64,000 nt of DNA from Apiospora phragmitis (taxonomy: Eukaryota > Ascomycota > Sordariomycetes > Amphisphaeriales > Apiosporaceae). The notes below the pieces were generated by a model that was given only the letters and a program-made list of their open reading frames with translations, ran no database searches and had not been told where the DNA came from. This document shows positions 12,792-23,661 of the stretch, piece after piece. The stretch lies in the NCBI GenBank assembly GCA_038363925.1, contig JAQQWL010000015.1:1426001-1490000 (forward strand), given 5' to 3'. Both the position numbers and the translations under genes were made by a program. Each line of letters starts with the position of its first letter. The first letter of the stretch is position 1.

Positions 12792-13860
12792 AAGCAATCA
12801 GGCCATGATGATGATGCTGATGTCCATGGGCCGCTTGCTGATGAGTGCGAGTTTCGTTGGTGACGAACTTGCTCGTTTGCTCCCGGCAAGCCGGCTCCCG
12901 GCGTTGGGGGGTTTGTCTCTTCGGCCCCAAAAGGTTGTTGCTGCAGTAATAAGCCCCGCGAGTAATGAATAATGAGATGTAATGAAGGCATCGTGGGAAT
13001 GGGATAAAGCATTGGAAGCGAAAGCAATGGGAGTTTTTGGGAGTTCTCGAGCATTTGCATTGGGCCGGAATACCAGGGAGGTTTTGCGCGAGCGTACGGG
13101 TTTTGGGATTGGGTCAAGCGAATTCGTGGTATGACCTACCTGCTTTACATATGCGTACCACCTCATCGTTTCAGGACAAGGAGAATCAAGTACACCATTA
13201 CAGGCCTGCTGAGCCTTCAATACATATAACGACTTGCTAGAATGATAGACTCTTGAAGGTGTTGAGGTGAACTGACTGACTGGCTAAGTAATATCAGTGT
13301 ATAGTAGCAATAATAGTGACTAGCTCAGGGACTTCAATGTTATAGGGGATTGGGCAAGAGTGAAGCAAATGAGGTGAAACTGAAAGTAATCGAAACCTCA
13401 GATTCAATGAGATACAGAGGTCCTTAAGTAGTATCTATAATATGCCACTTGATCCATGTCATTCAGTTGCTGATCTCTTGACTGGGTATTCGCCTCGTTC
13501 TTGGAATATTTCCTGAAGCTGGTCAAGATCATCCCCAAAGAAGGGTGTCTGTACCCACCCAAACGCAAAGTCCCGTCCCCCACCGACCGCCTGCCAGGCT
13601 GCTGCTGCACATAAGCTGAGCCAGCAAGAGCAAGAGCCACACACCATAATTTTTCAACTTGACGCCACACTAGCCACAACAAGCCCTACTCCATTGGAAT
13701 CCTTTTCCCGCACAATTAATCAAGTGCACCACCAGATTTTCCTCTTTTCCAGGGCCCAGACTTGGTGCAAGAAGTTCACGACAAAAAACCACCACCAAAC
13801 GACGACAGTCCTCACCTCAACACCAAATAGAATTGCGCGGCTACACATCCGATCGCAATC
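12792..13860. other. Intergenic region upstream of RPS1
   Basis: About 1.07 kb without a supportable gene. The final 130 bases before 13861 are C/A-rich with CACCACC and CAAAC(G)A elements, typical of fungal ribosomal protein leaders. Open frames here are short and motif-free. Confidence 0.55.
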
Positions 13861-15065
13861 ATGGCTGTGGGAAAGTGAGTCTACCGATTATTTCATTAAA
13901 GCATCGTTCAATGCCTCGCGAGATGTTGTTCCCATCCGACACATGGCACATCTCGACCAGCAGCAAACTCGACTACGACGAAGGCGCACATCACACCCTT
14001 GCATACGCTCATCCTTAGCCGTTTCTTTCCAATGGCTCGCAGAACGCGTTCCGATAGTCATTTTGAGGGATAGTAGAGGGCTAACCACGGGCATTCAATA
14101 GGAACAAGAGATTGTCAAAGGGCAAGAAGGGTCTCAAGAAGAAGACCGTGGACCCCTTCTCCCGCAAGGACTGGTTCGGCCTCAAGGTGCGTACAGCAAA
14201 GAGGCAACTCCTGCCAAGGACTTCTGTCAATTTGTGCCAGCAATTTTGCTAACTTGATATTCTTAGGCCCCGGCTCCCTTCAACATCCGAGAGTACGATT
14301 TCCGCTCCCTGCTCAATCGCTAGCTGAAAGCATGTCTAACCCTTCTTACTTTTTAGTGTCGGTAAGACTCTGGTCAACCGTACCACCGGTCTGAAGAACG
14401 CCAACGATGCCCTGAAGGGTCGCATTGTTGAGGTCTCCCTGGCCGATCTCCAGAAGGATGAGGACCACTCCTTCCGCAAGGTCAAGCTCCGAGTCGACGA
14501 GGTCCAGGGCAAGAACTGCCTGACCAACTTCCACGGCCTGGACTTCACCTCCGACAAGCTGCGCTCGCTGGTGCGAAAGTGGCAGTCTCTGATTGAGGCC
14601 AACGTCACCGTCAAGACCACCGATGACTACCTCCTCCGCCTCTTCGCCATCGCTTTCACCAAGCGTCGGCCCAACCAGATCAAGAAGACTACCTACGCCG
14701 CCTCTTCCCAAATCCGTGCCATCCGCAAGAAGATGATCGAGATCATCCAGCGTGAGGCCGCCAGCTGCACTCTCCAGCAGCTGGTCTCCAAGCTCATCCC
14801 CGAGGTTATCGGTCGTGAGATCGAGAAGTCTACCCAGGGCATCTACCCCTGCAAAACGTAGGTTCCTTGCCGACGATAAGTCCTGGGCAATAAGGAGCTC
14901 TTTACTAACATGGTTTAATAGGTGCACATCCGCAAGGTCAAGCTGCTCAAGCAGCCCAAGTTCGACCTCGGTGCCCTGATGACGCTGCACGGCGAGTCGA
15001 CCACCAACGAGGACGGCCAGAAGGTTGAGCGGGAGTTCAAGGAGCGTGTCCTTGAGGAGGTATAA
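13861..15065 (+). CDS. RPS1: 40S ribosomal protein eS1 (Rps1/S3Ae), apparent 1-nt deficit
   Basis: Small-subunit ribosomal protein near the mRNA exit site. Exons: 13861-13874, 14102-14186, 14267-14292, 14357-14857, 14922-15065. It starts [19 protein letters not shown] and has [56 protein letters not shown] and [12 protein letters not shown], and ends [14 protein letters not shown]; all are standard for the family. At the junction of exons 4 and 5 the sequence has CCCC (14846-14849). This gives YPCKT and a stop, whereas CCCCC gives YPLQN joined in phase to [17 protein letters not shown]. Coding length is 770 nt, one short of 771. Because the gene is essential, a base-calling error is far more likely than a broken gene. 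About 256 aa. Confidence 0.96.
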
Positions 15066-16562
15066 AGGCATTCGCAGCGATTGTGACGATCTCTCTGGAC
15101 ATGGAACGGCGTGAGGGTTTTCTGCAAATGGCATTACGGTCTCACTTCTGATTTGCATCGGGCGCGGCTACGGATAGCAGCGCATGTAGAGAGGCTGCCT
15201 CTCAGCCGATAAAATGGGACGGTCAGCTTTTCATGAATTCATGGTTCTTTTTCTGCAATATGACAATGGGCAAAAGAAGCCCGCGGAGCCAATGGGTGTG
15301 CGATGCTGGCCATGTCTTTGCTGGGATACCAAAATAATGAATGTGCACGCACGGCCGAGATGGTTGACGAAGTACGGAAAGACAAAAAAAAACTCTCACA
15401 ACTTGACTGTCCAGACATTGCAACAGCGAGCCGAATGTGCCATGGTGAAGCTATACTATTGCTGCGACGTGTGAAATACTTGCCAAATGCCACCAAATCA
15501 GGGACACTGGTCATGTGGGCAAAGATATCATCATGTTCATGCTCGGCCAGCCTATCAGCAAGGCACGCAACATACCGGGTGTAGCTCCCCCACGTCATGC
15601 CCTCCCATTCATGTCCCCCAACAGGTTGCCTGACTACATAAGGTAAGTACCCAAACAACACCTTCAAAGAAGATGCCGCTCTTTGCTTTGTCGACTTGAT
15701 CACGATCCTATCGTTTGATTTATTATTCCTTACTCATCTCCACATCTGTTTTACTGTCGTCTTTGAGGTGCTGCTACTTGGCTTAAACTCTGAAGCTTGG
15801 TTGAGCGCCCCCTGTAGTGTAGAGAAGAAACGAGCAAGTGACCGCCTGGGACCTAAGCTGCACTTACAAAAAAGCACCAAATCAACAAAACGAAGCCTAC
15901 GCCTTTATTTTCCCACATCTGTCCATCCATACTACCTACCTACCTCTCACCTTGCGTGCTCTCTATCAAGGTTTGGGTGACCTGATCAGCCACTCGCTTT
16001 TTCCATCTAGAAGGCTTCCTCCCTTCTAATAACAGCTCCAAACCTTGATACCGATCAGCCTTGGCCCTACATACCACCTGAGGCCCCCCAGCTCAGCCCA
16101 GCCCGGAAAGCACAGACTCCTTGGAACGATCGATTCTACCAAAGAAACCTCGACTCTCCCCGCAAGAAGTCCGCACTTCCACACCTGAATAACTCCATCT
16201 TCACCTGCAACGTGCAAAAAGCCAGCCAACTCAACGGTCTAGCCTGCATTTAGGCCACCAAAAGCCATCTCGCACGTTCCCGGTTGGCATTAACCATTCC
16301 CACCGCCAACAACGCATCCTTATTAACAGCGCCCTGTTCCATAGCTCCAGTGCCCAAGCTCACGCAAGCTGCTCCGTTCTAGGTGCTGGTGCTGTTGTTG
16401 TTGTTGTTATTATTATTAATATACCAGTCCTGTTTCTTGGGTCTTTCTCCGGGTCGTCAGTCATTATTGTTGAAACCCGTCACTCCTCTTTCTCTCTCAT
16501 CGCATGGGTCTTGGATAAACCATTCTCACCACGTTCATATCCACCGCAATCACATCGTCACC
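15066..16562. other. Intergenic region upstream of the Rab gene
   Basis: 1.5 kb with no gene supported; the 154-codon minus-strand frame at 15239-15703 shows no motif. The part from about 15850 is pyrimidine-rich with CTACCTACCTACC at about 15940 and a trinucleotide tract near 16393-16418, consistent with a promoter and long leader. Confidence 0.5.
16393..16418. repeat. (TGT)n/(TAT)n trinucleotide tract
   Basis: Runs of GTT followed by ATT triplets about 150 bases upstream of the Rab18-like start codon, probably in the 5' leader. Confidence 0.85.
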
Positions 16563-17498
16563 ATGGCGTCCGAGGATACGATTCCCGTGCTCAAGGTATT
16601 AATCATCGGCCCCTCCGGCGCCGGTAAGAGTGCTTGTATGTCCACCATTTGTCCCCTCTGCCTTCTCTCATTTGCGACATGTCAACCGACGGCATCTCTT
16701 CATGGGCCCACATTCGTTCGAGCATATCCGAGGCTGCGGAAGTTAACAAGAGACTATTACAGTACTGCTCAGATACTGCGACGACCAGTTTGATCCCGAG
16801 TCATCCACTGCTACAATAGGCATTGACTTCAAGGTGAGACACTTCCAAGCAAGCAAGGTGAAACCTTACTGACCTGATTGATTACATAGTCAAAACACTT
16901 GGCTGTCCGCGGAAAGGCGTATAGACTAAACGTATTTGATACGGTGAGTTTGTCACACGAAATCTGCGTGACCGCCAGATTCTAGCAACGAACAAGGCAC
17001 TGATGAGAACTTCCAGGCTGGGCAAGAGAGATTCCGCACCCTGTCGACAAGTTACTACAGGGGGAGCACATGGCGTGATCCTAGTATACGACATCTCCAG
17101 CAGAGCAAGCTTTGTCGGTATGGAGAAGTGGATAGATGAAGCCAAACAGAACGCGGCCCCTAACGCGGTTCTCTATCTAGTAAGTGGCCGGTGAACCGGG
17201 GTCACGACACGCAGAGCTGACACAAGAACGTTAGGTCGGAAGCAAGCTTGACAAAGTGGCCGGAGGCGGCCGCGCAGTAACATACGAGGAGGGCCAAGCC
17301 TTTGCTCAAGCAAACGGAGCTTTATTCTGCGAGGTCAGCGCTAAAACGAAGGAGAACATCAAGCGGCCCTTCGTGGAGGTTGTGGATCAGATTGTGCAGA
17401 AGCCCGACCTGCTCGCAGGCGCATCACCGAGATCCAATAACACAACCTTGAACATCGGCAACCTGGGCTCTGACTACTCTTCGGCCTGCCCTTGCTAG
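16563..17498 (+). CDS. Rab GTPase, Rab18-like, apparent 1-nt surplus in exon 4
   Basis: Small GTPase; Rab18 relatives act at ER and lipid-droplet membranes. Exons: 16563-16635, 16763-16833, 16890-16943, 17017-17179, 17235-17498. Motifs: P-loop GPSGAGKS (residues about 16-23), ATIGIDFK (switch I), DTAGQERFRTLS (G3), SKLDK at the G4 position where NKxD is expected, SAKT (G5), and a C-terminal CPC tail suited to double geranylgeranylation. GGGGG at 17060-17064 breaks the frame between STSYYR and GAHGVILVYDIS; four G restores it. Coding length is 625 nt, one over. About 207 aa. The Rab18 class is chosen because of SALLLRYCDDQFDPE and YYRGAHGVILVYDIS; a RabX-type name is also possible. It is convergent with the hydrolase gene 330 bp away. 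Confidence 0.9.
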
Positions 17499-17829
17499 CC
17501 GGTCAACTTACGACCTCTATATTTTGGTTTAGTAGTGGTTCAGCTATCTCGCAGTGGATGCATCACTTTGGTCGTTTATGGGTCATGGCTCGGGGTTAGG
17601 CGTTATGGTATATACACAATAGGACATCCCTCCTTATTCGCGCGAGCGTCTATGTTATATAACTGGGTATATCACCCTCTAAGGAAGAAGAATGCACCTT
17701 TTCTCTATCGTATGCCTCTATCGGTCCCATCATCCGGCTCAGCGCAAGCTCAGCGATTGGTATGTTGCAGCCATTGTGCAGAGCACCCATCTTATGCAGA
17801 AAATATATCGCCTTGAATTACACCAGAAT
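17499..17829. other. Convergent 3' intergenic region
   Basis: 330 bases between two converging genes; AT-rich with several TATATA-like stretches that could serve 3'-end formation on both strands. No gene. Confidence 0.6.
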
Positions 17830-18609
17830 CTATTCCTTCGGCTCAAGGAACTCGACAACAGCTAAAGCATGGCAAAGACTGTATTAGCAATCATACTATA
17901 TAGGATGGATATCAGTTACACAACGTACCTTTCCGGAACTCCTCGGGCTTCTCCGAGATGAGCCAGTGGCCGGCGTCGACGTCGACAAGCTGGAAGCGCG
18001 GGAAGAAGCGGCCGATCAGGGGGATGACCTCATCCGGCACGTACTTGCTCTGGGTGCCGCGCACGAAGAGGGCGGGCCGCTCGAAGCGCGTGCGCTCGGG
18101 GTCGGTGTAGGGGAAGCCGCCCATCTGGTCGAGCTGGCGGCCGAGGATGCCGAGGGGCACCCGGAACTTCTGCTTCGGATCGCTGGGTTCGGGGCGGTGC
18201 AGGTTGCCGAGGAGGAACTGCCGGACGGGGAGTTCCTATTAGGGTGGTGTTATTGTGTTAGTCTGGGGGCTCTCTGTATTGCTGTTTTCTTTTTCTTTTC
18301 TTTTTTGTCCTTTCGCCTTTCCGGTCGTATGTGTATGTGTGCAATTCTGAATAGGGCTATGCGATGCAATGCGCTGGACGAACCTTTTCGTAGTCTTGTA
18401 GGATCTTGTCGGCCTCGCTTTGCTTCGTCACGCCCGCTTCCTCGATCCGCTTCATGCCTTGCACATACTTGCCGAAGCTGCTCTCGAGGATGGCGTCGAC
18501 GGGCGCATTGTCCACGGACACGATGTCGCGGATCAGGGTCGGCTGCGCGAGCGCGAGTGCCATGGCGGCCTTGGCTCCCCTATTTATTTGCGCGGACAGT
18601 TAGAGCCTA

Positions 18610-18655
<46 letters not shown>

Positions 18656-19218
18656 GGTTTTTATCCTATGCTGTAGTGCTGGTCGTTTGGGGGACGCAAC
18701 GTACATGGAATGCCCCAGCAGAGTCGGTTGGTTCAACTTGTGTTCCTCGATAAAGCCAGCTACGTCGTCCGCCATCACTTTGTAGTCGTGCTTGTGGTCG
18801 TGGGGTGAATCGCCGTGGTTGCGCAGGTCGATGGCGAATACATGGCGGTTGAGGTCGCGCGCCAGGACCCTGTAAGAAGAAATATGCTTCCATGTCAATA
18901 CACCGTCCCTCTCTGTCCTTTTTCCTCCTTCTTCTTTCTCGGCCCCGCCGCCCCAGGCTCGTGGGATGGCGCGGACATTCTAGTGAACTATACGCACTTG
19001 CTTATACCCCGGTTGTTCTTTTTGGACCCGAACAGCCCGTGCATGACGATGATGGGCGAGTCGCTCACATCGCGGCCGTCCTTGGGCGGCGCATGGTGGT
19101 CGTAGGCCAGGGTCAGCCGGGAGCCGGACGAGTGTTGTCGGATCGTGAAGGTCGTCGGCCGGGAGGAGAGCCTTGTTGCTATCCGGAAAGCGGCGGAGGT
19201 GTGGAGGAGGCGAGACAT
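17830..19218 (-). CDS. Mitochondrial alpha/beta hydrolase, Imo32/Eat1/ABHD11-like
   Basis: Serine hydrolase of the ABHD11 group, probably in the mitochondrial matrix or inner membrane; substrate unknown (an ester or lipid is likely). Exons on the minus strand: 19218-18998, 18869-18705, 18579-18384, 18235-17929, 17861-17830, giving 921 nt, 306 aa and clean phases. The start MSRLLHTSAAFRIATRLSSR is Arg/Ser-rich without acids, like a mitochondrial presequence. An upstream in-frame Met at 19314 would add a Leu-rich leader and seems less likely. Core motifs: HGLFGSKKNNR (oxyanion strand-turn), DLRNHGDSPH, the nucleophile elbow GHSMG split by intron 2, and the catalytic histidine in DAGHWL near residue 285. 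Intron 2 holds a (TC)19 microsatellite. Confidence 0.88.
18613..18650. repeat. (TC)19 microsatellite
   Basis: A perfect 38-base dinucleotide run inside intron 2 of the alpha/beta hydrolase gene (GA repeat on the coding strand). Confidence 0.97.
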
Positions 19219-20179
19219 GGTGGAAAGGAAGGGGGGCTCCGGGTCCTGCAGCAGGGCGCTTTCGCGCTCGATCAATGACACCGAGGGCAGCAGTAGCAAC
19301 AACAACAAAAGCAATTGCTACAGGGGGAGTGGACTGAATAAAACTTGCGAGTAGAGTATATGCGAAGCCCCCCTCTAATAGAGTAAATTGCGATCGCGAA
19401 GTTTTTGCCCGGGGCGGGTCCATCGCCAATGCCGTTGGCAGAGCTTCAAATTTGGAGGGTTCGGCTAGTGCCGAGCTCGGAGCGGACCTGACGACGTCAT
19501 ACCAACTAGCGTTCGTTCAGCCGTGGACATGGAGGGAGGGTTGCCATGCTGCCGGTAACACAGCGAGGTTGAATTCAATACACAATCTCTGATCCGGATG
19601 GTTTTATTAATGAGTATAGGTTACATATAGTTAAGAGCATTGGTTCCGTTCCGTAGACATGCCTTTGGGGGCTGTTGACGTCGACATACAGCCGTGGTAA
19701 ATGTGTCAATCGGCCATGCTATTAAAAAATACATACTTCAGGCCCATGATGTGAGATATTTGAAATCCGATTTGAATAGGCTTCGACATTGCTCTTGCGT
19801 TTATCAGTGTGGCGTTTTCTTTCTGTGATTCACTTCGGACGGAGAAGCACTTCGCGATTATCAAGATAGGCAGGTACGTACCATGTGGAATGGATCTGCC
19901 AGTTGAGTCGAGGCTAGCCCCAGCCTTACCGAACGGAGTCTTGGCTGATGTGAATCCCGTAGTCAGAGAGTCCAGGCAGCTCCCAGTACGGCCGGGTTTC
20001 ATCAGTTTTGCCGCTCAACTCCGCGTTATAGGACAAGACATCCTCATTCCATCCAGACTGCCTTTGGTTGCTTTGGGTACCAATTACCTTGTGCTGCTGA
20101 GTAAACGGGCCTTGGGTCCCGGCGACACGGCCTTGGGCTACTTCCAGTGAACAGCCCGACGAGCGGACCGTCGTACACC
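19219..20179. other. Divergent intergenic region, hydrolase / Zn2Cys6 factor
   Basis: About 0.96 kb without a supported gene. It separates the divergent 5' ends of the hydrolase and the regulator and should contain both promoters. Confidence 0.55.
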
Positions 20180-22425
20180 ATGGACCCCGTGCAAGTGCAA
20201 CCCCAATCCAACAAACAAGCAGTTTCGGTTCCGTACGGACAAGCCTGTAGCAACTGTTCGCATGCAAAATGCCGATGTATACCTCAGAGTAGCGGCATCT
20301 GCGAAAGGTGGGCAATACTCACTGTTGTCTCTCTACACTGGTATCTCGAGATCTGACAATAACACCCGTTTAGATGTCAGCGACTGAAGAAAGAGTGTAC
20401 ACCAGCCCCAAATTTGCGGAAACGCAAGCCCAAAACTCCGGCTTCAAACTCGAAGCGCGCCCGCATTGAAGAGAAGCTAGACGATCTGGTCTCGTTGCTG
20501 CAGTCGCAAAATGCCGCCAAAGCCTTGACCGATCTGGGTGGCAGCGGCCGGACAAACGTAAGCTCGCCTGCCTCCCAACCATGGCCGTCCGCGTCTGTGG
20601 AACCAGAAGGAGAACCCAGCTTCACTGGCAGCGGATTGCCCGCAACAAACCTTCCGTCTGGTACTATACCCAGACCCGAGGTCTCAAGCTTGCGAGGCTC
20701 CGGGCTACCGCCTCACAATGCCGCCTCCTACGACACCCCTGAATCTCTCACGGATGCGACTGACGCCGGAGGTCTTTCGCATGCGGAAGCGGAGGAGGTT
20801 CTCCAGACCTTTCGCACGAAAAGGCTCCGTCACTTCCCGATCCTTTATCTCCCACTGGACATGACTGCCCAGGACCTTTGGCTCGAGCGCCCCTTTCTGT
20901 GGCTGGTGATCAGAGCCGTGTGTACTCGGTCTGTTAAGGAGCAGAATGTTCTTGCAGACAGGATACGGCAGACAATTGCTAGGAGAACGATTGTCGACTG
21001 TGATCGTGACCTTGACATGCTCCAAGGTCTGTTGGTTTTTCTTGGATGGTGAGTGCTATACCTGCTGCATAGATAGCGTAGGATAGTGCTAAACATACGT
21101 GCAGGTGTGCGTACTTCTCATATGGAAAACCTTTTCTGTGTAGTAAGTTGATTCGCTGTCGATCACGTTTACTTCCTTAAGGTGCTATGGCTGACCGGTA
21201 CTCTCACGCAGCCATGTGCAACATGGCGATATCAGTGGCTTTCGACCTCCGCATCACAAGACCCGCGCGAGAAGACATGATAGCGCACCCATACATGAAT
21301 TGTTTCACGGCATACACCTGGCGCAATGGGCCGAAGGGTCTTAATATACCGCCCCCCAGCAATGAGACTCGTAGAGCGCTCCTTGCATGTTTTATCATTT
21401 GCACAAAGTAAGCACCTAGTCTGCTCAGAGCCATGGGGCTCTGCTGATTTCTCTAGTATATGTTCCTTCATGAAGTTTGATGTCGTCCAGTGGTCGCCAC
21501 CCCTGTCGGACTGCATGACGAAATTGGCAGAAAGCCACGAGACTCCTGCCGATGAGATTCTCATAGCTCTTGCCAAGATCGCAAGGGTGTCGGAAGACGT
21601 GGCCCGCCACTTTAAGGGGCCTGAAGATCGAGAGAAAGTTGCTTCGCCAACTATCTTTGTTAAGGCGTTACTAGACACGCTCGAGCAGGTGAAACGGGGC
21701 TTTTCTCCTGAAGTGCTTCAAAACGGTGAGCAAATATACATCCATTTCCGCAGTAGACATGTAATGTTGCTGACTCAAGCCAACAGACGTGATCATGACA
21801 AATATACGAAGTACTAGGATCCTGATCTACGAACTGGCCGTCTCCCATCAGCCTCCGTCAGTCTACTCCGGCCTCGACTACCGGCGCATCGAGTACCTGC
21901 ATGCATGCCTGCAGGCGACGAAATCATACCTGGACGAGTTCCGCGTGCTCGATGCCGCCTCGATCCCCGTGTGCTGCTCGTCGGTCCTGTTCCACTTCGC
22001 CTGCACGATGAAGGTGCTCTACCGTCTCCTGCTCCTGGAGGACCCCGGCTGGGACCGGGTGAACGCGCGGAAGGAGGTCGACATCATCTTCTACCTCGAA
22101 CAGGCAGCGAACAAGTTTGAGCAGGCCCACCAGGCCGCCGGGATCGACAACGCGGACTCGGAAGGGGACCTGTTCAAGCGGGCCGGGGCCGCGCTGCGGT
22201 TGACGATACCCACGTGGCGCGCCGCGCTGGACCAGATCGCGGGGGTGGAGGCGGGAAGTGGTGGGGGTGGTGGCACAGCGCATGGCGGCGTCGACGGTGG
22301 CGGACACCCAGGAGGTGCAGGAGGAGGTCCGCCAGGCGGGGCACCATCCGATCGATGCGATGCTGATGGAGTCGATGGAGGACAATTGGTTGTCTGAGAT
22401 GTTTCTCACGTGGGAAGGTAGCTGA
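20180..22425 (+). CDS. Zn(II)2Cys6 transcription factor, apparent 1-nt surplus near C-terminus
   Basis: Fungal binuclear-cluster regulator. Exons: 20180-20307, 20374-21048, 21105-21142, 21212-21407, 21457-21725, 21787-22425. The DNA-binding motif has the spacing C-x2-C-x6-C-x7-C-x2-C-x6-C: CSNCSHAKCRC, then CERCQRLKKEC, split by intron 1 (residues about 18-46). A basic patch RKRKPK and a coiled-coil-like EEKLDDLVSLLQSQN follow. The middle region (LDMTAQDLWLERPFLWLVI onward) is the usual regulatory domain. As written the frame ends in a Gly-rich tail at 22397. Losing one G from the runs at 22241-22245 or 22253-22255 gives VVAQRMAASTVADTQEVQ and an acidic end, DNWLSEMFLTWEGS, stopping at 22425; many such factors end this way. 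About 647 aa. It lies 1.2 kb upstream of an MFS transporter on the same strand. Confidence 0.87.
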
Positions 22426-23661
22426 GATGGATGTTTTCTATGGGAAAGGGTTTTTCATTTCTTGCTATTTTAGGTATTCTTTTGACTTGTATCATACTGT
22501 ACTCTCCTCTGTGGTAGCTAGATTCTAAGGGAGAAAGTGCTTTGGAAGGCGCAAGCCTACGCCCGAGATCCAGCCGTCCTGCGCCGACTATCGTCGTGGC
22601 CATACAGCTCTGCAGGTAACAGGCAAGATAAACCGCTCGAAACATAGGTGACGAGCCACTTCCGTGCCTTACTTCGTGAAATGGCGCTGTGGGACTACCA
22701 ACGCAGTCAACGAGCAGGGGAATCAGCTTGCGACGGGACAAGGAGCCTACACGCCTCGAATAAAGCGCACAACATGCTCATTCGTTGGAATTTCCAGCTT
22801 AGTGTTCGCTTATGGCATCGTTCCATCAATTCTGATTCGTTCTTGCTAAAAAAAAGGGCACGGGTTACACAAGGGATTAACCTCATTTCATGTTCTTACG
22901 GACGGTAGCGAGAAAAGCTTGGCATGGAGACTACTGCTCCTATACGTACGTTGACAGCCTTGAAAGCCCACCTTCCAGGATTCTAAAAGAAGACGAGCGA
23001 ATTGTAGATGTCCAAGTGTGCCAACATAGATAGTAACCGGTGAGCCGTCCGTAGTGGCGGCCGGCGTTGGTTCCAGAACCCCCGGACGTGCAGACGCGAT
23101 TTCGATTTAAGCAACCCAATGAGGAAATTACTGGTGCGGCATTCGGGATTGGTTGGGCGCAACGTTGCCCGCATGGTATCACTTGTTTGACTTACAATAA
23201 GGAAAAGAAACAATACCTAACTACCTCCTCCAGCCCCTATATAAATCAGCCGCTTCAAGAAGAAAGAAAAAGTAAAACATGGATGAATCAGAGACATTTG
23301 GCTGGGGTACCGCATCTGCAATGAACCGGTCTTGATTCAGATTTCGTATAACACCACGCTCATCGGACTCTCATCTTTGTCCATGTTTTCCGGCCGTCGC
23401 CCTTTTGACTTTCTGCTTGCCATTTCTTCTTTTTCCCCTATTGTGCTTGCTGTGTGTGTGATGTTTCTATTCCACAACAACATCCATCCAGTTGTCGGAT
23501 TACACCAACAGAGGACAAACTCAGCGGAACGGATCGAAAAAGGCTTTCCACGCGCCCACCCACCCCTTCGGAACAGGCTCTCTCTCTCTTTCTCTCTTTC
23601 GTCTTAGGTGTGTCTGCTGAACCCCTGTATATTGCAACAACAGCAACAACCTGCCGCCCAC
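22426..23661. other. Intergenic region upstream of the MFS transporter
   Basis: 1.24 kb, no gene supported. A (TC)-rich block at about 23578-23600 precedes the transporter start. Likely holds the transporter promoter; I did not identify a specific CGG-type operator pair. Confidence 0.5.

Noticed and set aside
14346..15158. 270-codon open frame on the minus strand
   Set aside because: Exact antisense shadow of the eS1 gene; the plus-strand protein is unmistakable.
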